DNA from: Vanilla planifolia
Lineage: Eukaryota; Streptophyta; Magnoliopsida; Asparagales; Orchidaceae
Length of the DNA stretch: 64,000 bases
NCBI GenBank assembly: GCA_023846275.1
Contig: CM043865.1
Span: forward strand, 28,005,912 to 28,069,911
Reading direction: 5' to 3'
In this document: positions 12,901-23,403 of the stretch, in pieces
How the letters are laid out: each line of letters opens with the position of its first letter
Numbering within the stretch: position 1 is the first letter of the stretch
Notes under the pieces: model-generated
Told to the model about the DNA's origin: nothing
The model's input: only the letters and a program-made list of their open reading frames with translations
Databases searched by the model: none
Position numbers and translations under genes: made by a program

Positions 12901-14517
12901 TAATTGAGATATTCTAAAGATTATACTAATGAGTTGATTATAGGAGACATAAAAGAGAAAGATAGTATAATAAGCTCTTTTAATCATATAGTATTTGTAT
13001 ATAATATTGAATCTAGTCTTATAAAAAATACTTTTGAAGATGAGTCTTAGATTATTACAATAAATAAAGAATTAGTATAATTTGAAAGAAATCAAATTTG
13101 GGTTCTTATCCCTAAGCCAAATAATAAAATAATCATTGATATAAAATAGGTATTCAAAAATAAGTTAAATAAAAATGACAAAGTTATAAAAAATAAAGTT
13201 AGATTAGTAACAAAAAGAAGTTGTCAAGTTGAAAGAGTAGATATAGACGAGACATTTGCTCATGTAGCTAAATTTGAAGTAATTAGGATCTTACTTGCTT
13301 ATACATGCTAAAAAGAATTTAGATTATACTAAATAGATGTTAAGAGTATATTCTTGAATGAATATATAAATAAAAAGTATATGTGGAATAACTCTCAGGA
13401 TTTGAGATACTTGAAAAAATAAATCATATATACAAACTTAAGAAAATACTCTATAGTTCAAATCAAGCTCCAAGAGCTTGGTATAAAAGATTATATATTT
13501 TTTCTTACCTCAAATAATTTTCATAAAAATAAGATAGATAATACTTTATTTATTTAAAATTTATTAAAATATTAGTTAATTTATCAATTTTATGTGGAAG
13601 ATATAATTTTTAGAGTCTAATAAAAATGTGCATGAAATGTTCTTATTTAATAAAAAACAAGTTTGAAATAAGTATGATGGGAGAGTTAACATTTTTTTAG
13701 GACTTCAAGTCAAATAAATAAGTGAAGAAATATTTATTTCTCAAACAAAATATTTATTAGTGTTGTTAAAAAAAAATTATTTATAAAAACATGAAACATA
13801 AGAAAACTCTCATTAGTATAAGTATTATCATAGATAAGCATGAAATTGATAAACTTGTTTGATACAAAATTATATAGAAAAATTATTAGAACATTACTAT
13901 ATTTTACTATGAATAAGTTGGATATTATGTTTTGTATAGATATGTGTGCAAGGTTTTAGATTAATTCTAAAGAGTCACACTTAATCAAGCATATCTTTAA
14001 ATATTTTATTGGAATTAAGATCTTAGGCTTATAATAGCTTAGGTGTGAGTATAGATTTGATTTAATAACCTACATAGATGTTAATTTTACTATTAGTAAA
14101 ATTGATAAAAAATTACCTCTGGTATGTTTTGTGGTTCACTAATTTCTTGGACTGATAAAAAATAAAATTGTGTGGCACTATTAATAATGGAGATTGAGTA
14201 TATTGTTGTAGGCAGTTGTGTTGCTCAAGTACTATGGATTAAACAAATTTTAGATTATGGCTTAGAATTTACACAAATTCTAATCTTTTGTAATAATTTA
14301 AGTATAATTTATTTAGTTAAAGATCTTATTCAACACTCAAGAATAAAATAAATAAAATTAAGATTTCATTTTATTAGAGAGCATATGTAAAACAAAGTAA
14401 TTCAGTTATTATTTGTCATGATCTACCCAATTAGTTGATATTTTTAGTAAGTTATTAACTATTAAAATATTTAATAAACTTAAATTAAGCTTAGGTATCA
14501 TTAACCCCTTTGAGTGA
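9960..14517 (+). pseudogene. Broken copia gag-pol
   Basis: The reading starts at ATG 9960 (MALPCINENMFLFEG) and ends at TGA 14515-14517 after the residues IINPFE. Visible in order are gag; a CCHC zinc knuckle of the form CX2CX4HX4C at 10903-10944; an integrase segment with the wording TPQQNNIVERNNR near 12450 (family form TPQQNGVVERKNR) at 12421-12711; reverse transcriptase from about 13080 (residues DETFAHVAKFEVIRILLAY); and RNase H with its C-terminal tail at about 14200-14517 (residues IQHSRIK). These domains would package the element RNA, copy it and insert it. Many in-frame stops, frameshifts and a 61-bp duplication in gag prevent a full product. Composition is even more A-rich than usual for the family. 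Confidence 0.9.
10051..10172 (+). repeat. 61-bp perfect-but-one tandem duplication inside gag
   Basis: Bases 10051-10111 are repeated at 10112-10172 with a single c/t difference. Because 61 is not a multiple of three, the duplication shifts the gag frame. Its near-identity contrasts with the heavily diverged LTRs, so it arose long after the element inserted. Confidence 0.95.
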
Positions 14518-14662
14518 TAACAAAAAAAGAGAGAACTTAGTGCTAGAATTTGGGGAGAGTACAGGCTATCAAACAAGATATACTAAATGTTGAATATTTT
14601 GATTTATTTATTTATGTTATATTTTATTCTAGTATTAGTTTTCTAATAATCAAAGAAAAGAT

Positions 14663-16555
14663 TATTATACCCTTTGATGTGATGATCACCAAACTAAGGC
14701 TAAGTATTTACTAATACTTCATTAAGCTTAGTATTATTTTAGTTAAATTTTAAGGAGTATTATAATGATATAAATTTATTAGAGCAAGGACTATTATAGC
14801 ATAAATAATGAATATAATTTAATGACTCAACCTAATAACTTTAGAGTTAAGGATAATGGTCTTTGTGGAGTAGTTAATTCATAAATAACTTTATTTCCAA
14901 AACTTAATGGTTAGCATGTTAAACTTTTAAATTTTTGTAATTATGACACACAGGACTATTATCATTCATGTATATATGAATTTTTATTTAAATTATATTT
15001 TATTTGAAGGTATTTAAGTTTTTGAATATTCAAATATTTTTTATAAAAATTTTATTATTAAAAAAATTGCTTAAGCTCCCACATCGCAAAGCCCGAATGG
15101 CTAAGATAAAGTGGCCCAAAGGGGAACATGGGGCTTGGGCACCATAGGCCAAGAACCTGACTAAAACCAAGATTAGTCAAGCTTGAGTATCAGTTAAGCC
15201 AAGTTCTGTTGCAGTCATTGTGAATCAATTCAGGACATTACGTGTGAACTAGTTTAGTCAAAATAAGTCGAAGGGCTCAGGTTAAGTTGAGTCGAAGGGA
15301 AACACAGGGCATAGGGACTACATGCAAGGAATCTGATCGAAACCAAGATGGGCCAAGCCTGTGTATCGGTTAAGCCAGGTTTTATTGTTGTCCTTAAGCG
15401 AATCGATTCAGGACAGTATGTTTGAACTGGCTTAGGCAAAACAAGTTAGGTTTGACTCATTATTTAATTTATGTAAATCGGGTCTGGTTGAACCCCATAT
15501 GCACAGCTTGAAACTTGGGTCATTACCTCCTGAGAATACCAGGAGTAGCTAACCTTATTATGTTGATAATAATATGCAGTGGATGTATTATAAGCACAAA
15601 ATACTTGAATTGTTTTGCAATATGGGACTAAAGATAAGCTTTGCCAAACTTGAGATTTCTGCACCGATCAATCTTGCATTTTTGCTATCGAATTGTACAG
15701 ATCACACTCGTAATTATGAATAGTCTTTTGTCTTCAGTCGTTCATTCATAATACTTGATCGAATTGCTGATAGTCTCTCTGCTTTTGTGAACAATAACCT
15801 TATCATTGTTATCGTTCATCCAGCTTTCAAATCCAACACTCTATATCTTATCTCACTATGATTAGATCTAAACCCTCTATCATTTAAGTCAATCTGATGG
15901 CTATCACTCCATCCATTAGTGTAATCGAACGACAATTGTATCGTCTTCTCTGTTATAATAGCTAACTTTTTGAAAACCAGATTCTAACCATTAGAGGAGT
16001 TATTTGAAGTTTTTCAGTTCAATTAAGGATCATTTACCAAACATAAATACTATTGAATCAAGTTTGAAAATTTTCATATAAATCTAATTGAAGTTCAAAT
16101 CATGAGCAATAAATTTCTACATAATTATTGGAGCTACAGATTCCTATCAGTCTCTATTTCTTGGCTTTCATTTATAATTATTTTTGTATTTTTTGGTAAC
16201 ATATACTTCATTCATTAGTAGTACTACTCTTATTTAAAGAATTAAAGATGTAAGGATTTTGTAAGCAAAAATTATAAAATTTTGAATTTTTTTGAATAGC
16301 CTGAATTTCTTCAACAAAAAGAAGTGATTAGTGGAAGCCCGATAGGAGATTGGGTAGATGTAGACATAAGTTTTAGCTAAACTGCCTAAAAATCTTTTGT
16401 GTATTTAATTTATTATTGAGAAATTTTATTTCGTTAGTAAAGAAATATTTTTAAGCTCATAAATTTTTCTTCTAAATTTTTGAATAAAAAAAATATTGTT
16501 AAAATTACAATTTACTAGGTTTTCTTGTTCGTTTTGTTTCACATGTTTTACAACA
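14663..16555 (+). repeat. 3' LTR of the copia element
   Basis: It is preceded by a short purine run (aaagaaaag) that may be what remains of the polypurine tract. Its first bases read TATTATACC where the 5' LTR has TGTTGTACC, so the terminal TG has mutated. It ends ACAACA like its partner. It carries an internal tandem duplication missing from the 5' LTR. Confidence 0.88.
15118..15448 (+). repeat. Tandem doubling of a block of about 177 bp in the 3' LTR only
   Basis: The block that begins near aaaggggaacatggggc (15118) and runs through gtatcagttaagccaagttctg and attcaggacattacgtgtgaac begins again near aagggaaacacagggc (15295), with gtatcggttaagccaggttt and attcaggacagtatgtttgaac. The 5' LTR has this block once, at about 8565-8730. 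The two 3' units are diverged from each other. Confidence 0.8.
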
Positions 16556-16789
16556 ACCTCATTTTTCCAAACCTCCTTTTATTATTTCTTACATAATTCA
16601 TAATATATTTTGTGAAGATAAGTTTAGTTTTTATTTTCAACTTTTAAGAAAATTCATGTATGAAATAACCTACTTAATTTACCTTAATTATTCTTAAAAT
16701 AATATTTTATATACTAGAGATGTGTATTTTAGGTCTAAAACTCGAGGTTGTGTTGATTAGCGGGCACTAAAAAAATGGGGCCCTAGCAT

Positions 16790-17310
16790 ATCAAAGTCCT
16801 TAACTTAGTGATGACGAGATATTTTCATCTCTTAGTATTGTGAGCACATAAATATAGGGCTATGACATGATAGAGGCATCGTTTTTCATCAGCATAAGAT
16901 ATTGGTAAGGATGATGCTATGTTATGATGGTCTACTTCACTCCCTTAGTGTCATGGGTACTTAAAGACGTGACTCTAACATGTTAAAGTCCTCTTTTTTA
17001 TCAACATAAGAAATCAGCATATGTAACAGCTAGTGATGTACTTCACCCCTTTGCACTATGTTGCTCAAAGATGGACTTTAACATATTTGAGGTGTTATTC
17101 TTTATCAACACAAGATCTTGGTAAGGGCAATAGCTATGTGATGATGGTCTACTTTACCCTAGGTTTCATGGTGCTCAAAGATAGGACATCAACATGTCAA
17201 AAGGCTTATTCCTCATCACCATGAGATGTTGGTAGGGGTGTTAACTAAATGATGTTGAGCTTTACAATTTGATGTCATGGTACTCAAATGTGGGCTCATG
17301 ATATGTCAAA
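16790..17310. repeat. Diverged tandem array, 4-5 units of about 103-111 bp
   Basis: The phrase tca(g/a)ca(t/c)aagat.ttggtaagg begins at about 16899, 17001, 17104 and 17215, so spacings are roughly 102, 103 and 111. Each unit also holds a tactttaccct/tacttcaccc phrase and a catgg(t)(g)ctcaaagat phrase. It begins about 230 bases past the copia 3' LTR. It has no coding frame. Confidence 0.75.
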
Positions 17311-17329
17311 GACTAAAATTATGTGATGA

Positions 17330-17990
17330 TAAGATGTGATATAAGATCCTTAGTAATATAGATATAGATCGTGTAACATAATTTAAAATTAAAGAAGAAT
17401 GAAAATGGAAAGAGAAAAATAACTAAAAAAATACTAAATAAAATTGAATATCATAATAAAGGAAATATGACATATGAGAACTATATGATAATATATGTAC
17501 TTGAGTTGAATGTAGATGACATCCATGCATTAATATTATATTTTTATTTATAGATTATCATGCCTTATTTTACTTGATGCTTCATGTTATTCTCGTTTAT
17601 ATTATTATCTTTTATGTTTTTTAATTGCATATATCTAATAATTTGCTTCTTAAACTCTTTTACTAAATAAAAGGATTGGTTTAATATTAAATTCCTTTTT
17701 CTCTTTCTAACTTAAAAAAATTATTAGAAATTTAAATGATCTCCAAAAAAATACAAACTATATGTCTACAAATTTTTTAAATTGAAACCTTTGAATGATA
17801 TGATCAAATCTTGAATTCAACTACTGTCGTTTTGACATGCTTTTCAAGGTGACTACTTATCAATTATTCTAGCATTCTAAATTTGAAATACATAATTCCA
17901 ATAAATAAAATAGTATTTAAAAGATAATGTTAAGGTTAATTATTTAGACTATCATAATTACTCCACCTTATAGAAGTTTTATCCAAAAAT
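17330..17990. other. AT-rich spacer
   Basis: Nothing recognisable; stops in all frames. Confidence 0.5.
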
Positions 17991-17999
17991 TCAGAGCTA

Positions 18000-18610
18000 T
18001 TTAGGATACTACCATATCATGTCCTCATTCATTTCCCAAGTTGTTTTTTTTTAATTTGGTTTTTTTTAAAGCACTTTTACTTTAAGAATGACCTTATTCA
18101 TCAACTCAATTCTTACTTCTCAAGAATACTAACTGGTTGTTCTTGATAAGATATGTTGGGTTGGATTTTAATTTCTTTCATAACATATTAGAGTATAATA
18201 GTTGTATTAGGAACATATCTCCTTTATAAAGATACATAAAAAAACATTATGTACACTAACCATTTAGGAAGGTAAAGCCACTGTATAGGAAACAAATCTG
18301 ACTCTGTAATACTTGGAAAGGTAATAAATACTTGGGTTTAAGCTTATATGCTTTGCCAAATTTTATAACCCCTTTTAAGGGACTTATTTTAAGGATGAAA
18401 TGTTTCTTTTTTTGAAATTCAATATTCTTTTGCTTCTCATTAAATGTTTCTTTTGATATCCTTAAACTATTTAAGTTCAATATCTAATTATTTAATCTTT
18501 CTTATAACCTTATTAACACAATTAGCTCAAATGAATTGTCTTTCTTTACTTTCAATTCAATGCATTTAAGATAAACATTCTCTTTCATACAAGACTTTAT
18601 ATAAGGAGCC
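18000..18610 (-). pseudogene. Ty3/gypsy pol 3' fragment (integrase C-terminal part and chromodomain region)
   Basis: Read on the - strand from about 18610 down, the fragment contains SFHASIRMAPY (family wording SYHASIGMAPFEALYGR). It is followed at about 18395-18300 by ISPLKGVIKFGKAYKLKPKY, which corresponds to the conserved chromovirus stretch VSPMKGVMRFGKKGKLSPRY. Below 18200, frameshifted remains of the segment before the chromodomain (IQPN.SYQEQPV type) can be followed down to about 18050. Only this 3' part of pol is visible; no reverse transcriptase or LTR could be joined to it. Confidence 0.8.
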
Positions 18611-18699
18611 ATCCTAATACTAGCATGAAAGTTGTTAGCATATGCAAATTGTATCAAATATAAGTGACACTAACAAATTTTCTTCAATCATTAAGAACA

Positions 18700-21600
18700 T
18701 ATTTAACAATCCACCATAGTAAAACTCTAAAATATTTTAGAAACAATTCCATAGAATTAATGAAAAAGCAAAATTCGACCTATATCTTTTCTTGATTTAC
18801 TTTCCTTTTGATTTTTCATTCTTGGCTTTTAATCGCTTCACCCAAACCCTCTTAAAAACTTGATCTTTAAATTTTGCATTGCGCCCAAACAGCTTTTCTT
18901 CTCTTTTTTTTTTTCCATTTTTCTATCTTACTATTCTCTACCCTTCCACTCTTTTCCTTTGTCTCTTTCTCTCTTACTTTCTCTTTCTCTCTCATAGCTC
19001 CTCTTTCTATAAGTCATCCTAACTATCTCCCACTTTGTTATAAATTTAATAAAATATCATTAATAGTTATTAAAACATATTATATCATTTATCTTTAAAA
19101 ATTTATAAATAAATATTTATACATCTAAAATTTATAAACTTATTATTATTAGATATCTTATGAAGAGCTTTTTCAAATTATATATTCTAACAAATTTTTT
19201 GATTTAATTAAAAAATATCATATATTTACTTAAATAAGATTAATATAATAATATCTTAATCCACATCTACTATATTTTAAAAGATCAGTTTTATTTTCTA
19301 CAAATATGTAATATTATAATCAAACAAACTTAATCAAAATCTACAATTTATTATATGGAGTAAACTTTTGAGATGCTATAGTTGTTTTCTTTTGATTCCT
19401 ATTTTGTTTCTAAAATAAAATCAACTTCAAGTTGTGTAAATACATGATTTTTAAGTAGTCAGATTAAGAAAATATTATCCTCGAAGTCATATATTAATTT
19501 ATATTACTATTATCCTAAATCCTAAGATCCTCTTCTTCCTTTTTTTTCTTAACCAATTAGCTCTTCAAAGTTTTATCCCTTTAATTACATAAATTTGATT
19601 AACCAAATGTCATTCATTTAAATTAGAAATTTCTTAATTGCTATTTAACTTAAAAAACAATAATGATTTCAAATAATTTTGAAAAATTATAAACCACAAC
19701 AATAAATTTTTCATTCAATGTTCTTTTGACTCGTATGTTTAAATCATAATTTTGAGATACTTATAAATTGGCATAATATTTTGAGATGCAGTCAAAATTA
19801 AATATTTTAGTAGCATCTATAGATTTGTCAAGATATCTCTAAATATATCAAAATACTAGCCCCATGAATTTGCATATATAATTTTATCTCATTATAGAAT
19901 ATATATATAAGAAATTAAAATTTTACATTACTATAACCTCCCTATCTTTTAAAAATTGTGTCTCAAAATTTGAAAAAGTTCTTTATAATTACAATTCATA
20001 TTTGTTTTAACTTGTTATGTTGCTCCCTTCTTATATTGATTATATCAAAGTACTTTGACTAAAAAATACTTTATTTTTTATAAAGCAATGACAATGAAAA
20101 AATAGTACATTTAAAAATTAAAAAAAACAAATATTTATCTTATTATCACCATAAAGTTTTAAAAAACATAACAAAATGAAATTATATGATATATAATATT
20201 CTAATTAATAAAGACCATTTATTTGTCATAACTTAAATATATGGCATGTTGCATATATTTTAGTATTTATCTATCACACATTATCAAGATAATTTGAAAT
20301 CAAAAGTTGACTTAATTTAATTTCCAATTACAATATTAGAAAATACTTTTCACTTTAAAATGATTACATAATATATATATATTATATATCAATTAAAAAG
20401 TATTATTTCTCTTTTGAATTATCAATATATAATATTAGTATTAATTTCTCAAAGTTTTGGAATCTTAACAATATGATATAATCAATAAATTTATTGATCC
20501 AAAACAACTTATACTCAAAGAATTATCATGATGATTTGAATTTATTATCTATCTTTATAAATATTTCAAAATAATAAGTTTCATAATTCAAAAGGATTTA
20601 ATAATCACAAATACTATCTTCTCGTAATAAAATTAAATAAAAATATTGCATTATGTTGTTTATATGTTTATTTATTTTTTTAGATTATTATTATTTATTT
20701 ATTATATAGTTAATTCATCTAATTTTTATTTTAGACTATTTTTTTTTAAATTGAAGATTTAATCCTGACTTAATAATTATCTTCTTTATTATCATTATCA
20801 TTTTGCCATCACATCATCACATAAAGTCTCTATTTGCATAGAAATTTGTTATGCCTAAAAGTCAATAAATTAATAATTTCATTATTAAATTAGTTTATCA
20901 TTAAATACTAAGACTCAATAATAAGTTTTGTTTCTCATGATTGACACACTTTCTTTATCACTTGTTTTCTCAAACGTTTAAGCTCTTTGGCATTATTGGT
21001 TGCTCTTCGCATCCCTTCCAAAGATATAATACATTGCAACTATAGAAAGATATAATCATGAAAATATAAACATGCATTCATATTCATAATATTAACATGA
21101 AATTTACCCAATGTCTAATACAAACAAAACTCTATTTGACACTTTAAAAACAATATTTTAGCAAATTAATAAATATGCAAAATCTTTAATTGATATTTTT
21201 GTAATTCCCTTACAATGCAATGCTGAAAATCTATTATGCAAATGATTTTTTAGCCTTAATAAACTATAAATGCAAACTTGCAAAAGCCTATGATGCTCTC
21301 ACTGCTCGTTGGTTGTTTCTTGTAATGATTCTATGTTTTCATTCCAAAAAATGGTGCTAATGCTCCTCCTCATTCATAAAAATAATCATAATATTAAGCA
21401 GAGAGAAAATGAGAATTAAGAAATAAAATTATTGGAGTTAAATATTCAAAAAATATTTCTTTCATCTTAGAACATACATAATAATATAATTTATTTATAA
21501 AGTAACACATAATCTTAGCCATCAATATAGTTATAACAAAGTCATGTCAAAGATAACATAAAAATAAGAACCAAATGGGTTGAATGAGTGATACTCATTA

Positions 21601-23200
21601 TGTCATATAATCATGTTATTTTAAGAGAGTAGTGACTCATGAATTGAAGGGATCAAATATGTTTGAGCAAAAAAGGACAATTTACTTTTCAATACAAAAA
21701 ATCATGAACTTTTGATTTATGGGCTATCATAGGTTGAGCTAAATAAAATTAATTAGGATTCTATTTATAAATGACTAGTGAATTTAACAGAGAAATTTGA
21801 AAATGGAATTTTGAAGATTAATTTTATTATAATAAAGTTTTATGTAGATGAAGATAATTTTTTTTTTGAAAATCTTAAAAGATTTTTATGTTTTAAACTT
21901 AAACATAAATCTTCAAAAATTAATTTAAACTTTATTTGCAAACAAAATCATAGCATCATGTAAGCATAATTCTATATTATATTATATATATGTTGCACAT
22001 AATAAATTTATTTGTTTTAGTTATTTCTTTATCGAACAATATAATCATGATTAAATTTTCATTCTTGTTTGTAATATTAACAATGACAAAAATATATCAC
22101 ATTTAAAAAAAAACAAATATGTGAAATGATATTATCATTTAATTTTAAAAATCATAAAAAATTAAAAACATATGACACATAATCTCATCATTAATTATAC
22201 TTTTTATATATTGTAATACGAATTTGCCTCGTGGTGCACGTATGTTGGACTCTACAAGTCAAGCAATATCAAGATACTTCTAATACAAATCTTTAATTAG
22301 TATGATTGTCAATAATAATACAAAAAAAAGTTTTCCACTTGAATAAGATTATTAAAAAATATAAAATTAAATAATAATAATTTCAACAAAAGTTTTGTAT
22401 ATGAATAATAAATATTTTATTTTTAAATTTTCATAAAACTTCTTGATAAAAAAAACCATTTGTATCAAAAACATACATTACAAAAACCATAAGATATTCC
22501 CTTGTTATTTTTAGAGTAAAATTAATGGTAATATATTATATCACTTAGGTAAGATATTAAAAGGGATTTTTAATGTTATCCAGCTTTTTTTAATATATAT
22601 GTTTTTATTTATGTGATATTTTTTTATACAAATTATGATCTCTGACATAATGTAAATTGCATTGTTACTTTAACATATTTTAATTTCACAACAAATTATT
22701 TTTATATGATATCAAACCCATTTTTATAACTAGAAAAGCTGGGATGTTTATTTCTAAAGTTTTTTTAAGGGAAATTTAAGAAGACTCTTGGTTGCTATGT
22801 TTATTGACTGGAATTTTAGTTCTTAACACATTGATTTATCCTGCTAGGTTTTATTTAATATTTTTTTAATTCAAGATATCATATCGTTCATGAGTTTGAT
22901 TTGTTTTTTCATATGTGTTTTTTATTTCAAAAATCATTTTTATGTTTTTTTAGTAATTTTAGTTCAAATTTTTTTATTTTTTGTTTGAAATTTAATTTGA
23001 TTGATTGTTTTAGTTTTTCCATTTTTTCAAAATTATTAAAAACTTAGTTTATTCTTCATTTCATTATGTTTTTTTTAATTTGAAGTCACGATTAAACACA
23101 GCAGAAATATTTGAAATTTTAAAATTTTCAAAAAAATGTATGAATCACTTAATAAAAATATTTTTATTAATATTCTATTTTAATTTAATTTGTTTAAAAT
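18700..23200. other. Long AT-rich intergenic region
   Basis: About 4.5 kb of AT-rich DNA with short TA runs (for example near 20365-20390), T-rich and CT-rich stretches (18895-19010) and stops everywhere. Two frames of 61-74 codons at 18874 and 21778 have only low-complexity or lysine-rich content. I see no gene or element. Confidence 0.55.
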
Positions 23201-23286
23201 AATATTTTAATAATTCAGAACAAAAATTTCAATTCAACGCTTTCCCTGTTCCACGGTTCCACTATATTTGTCACCTTACATCTTGC

Positions 23287-23292
23287 CACGTG
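23287..23292 (+). promoter_or_regulatory. G-box (CACGTG) upstream of TIC56
   Basis: The palindrome CACGTG sits about 112 bases before the TIC56 start codon. A TATA-like actatattt lies at about 23261. G-boxes are bound by bZIP and bHLH factors and are common in promoters of light-responsive plastid genes. The motif is visible; its use here is inferred. Confidence 0.4.
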
Positions 23293-23403
23293 TAACATTC
23301 TCGACATTCAACTGTAAAGAGTTTTCAATCCTCCATAGGAAGGCCAACGCCACCGAGGTTTCCTCGACTGTTTGCTCCATAAACCTTACCCTTTTCTTCC
23401 AGC

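Larger units (their letters stand above)
8111..16562 (+). mobile_element. Ty1/copia LTR retrotransposon, Sirevirus-like, nearly complete but inactive
   Basis: Two long direct LTRs flank an internal region with a primer-binding site, a gag zinc knuckle, integrase, reverse transcriptase and RNase H in copia order (integrase before reverse transcriptase). The pentamer CTCAT lies directly before the 5' LTR (8111-8115) and recurs two bases past the 3' LTR (16558-16562), a candidate target-site duplication. LTRs of about 1.8 kb and the reverse-transcriptase wording are typical of the Sirevirus branch; that assignment is inference. Many in-frame stops and strongly diverged LTRs show an old, dead copy. 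It lies about 7 kb upstream of TIC56 in the same orientation. Confidence 0.9.

Noticed and set aside
21778..21963. 61-codon + strand frame
   Set aside because: Lysine/asparagine/phenylalanine-rich composition as expected by chance in AT-rich DNA.
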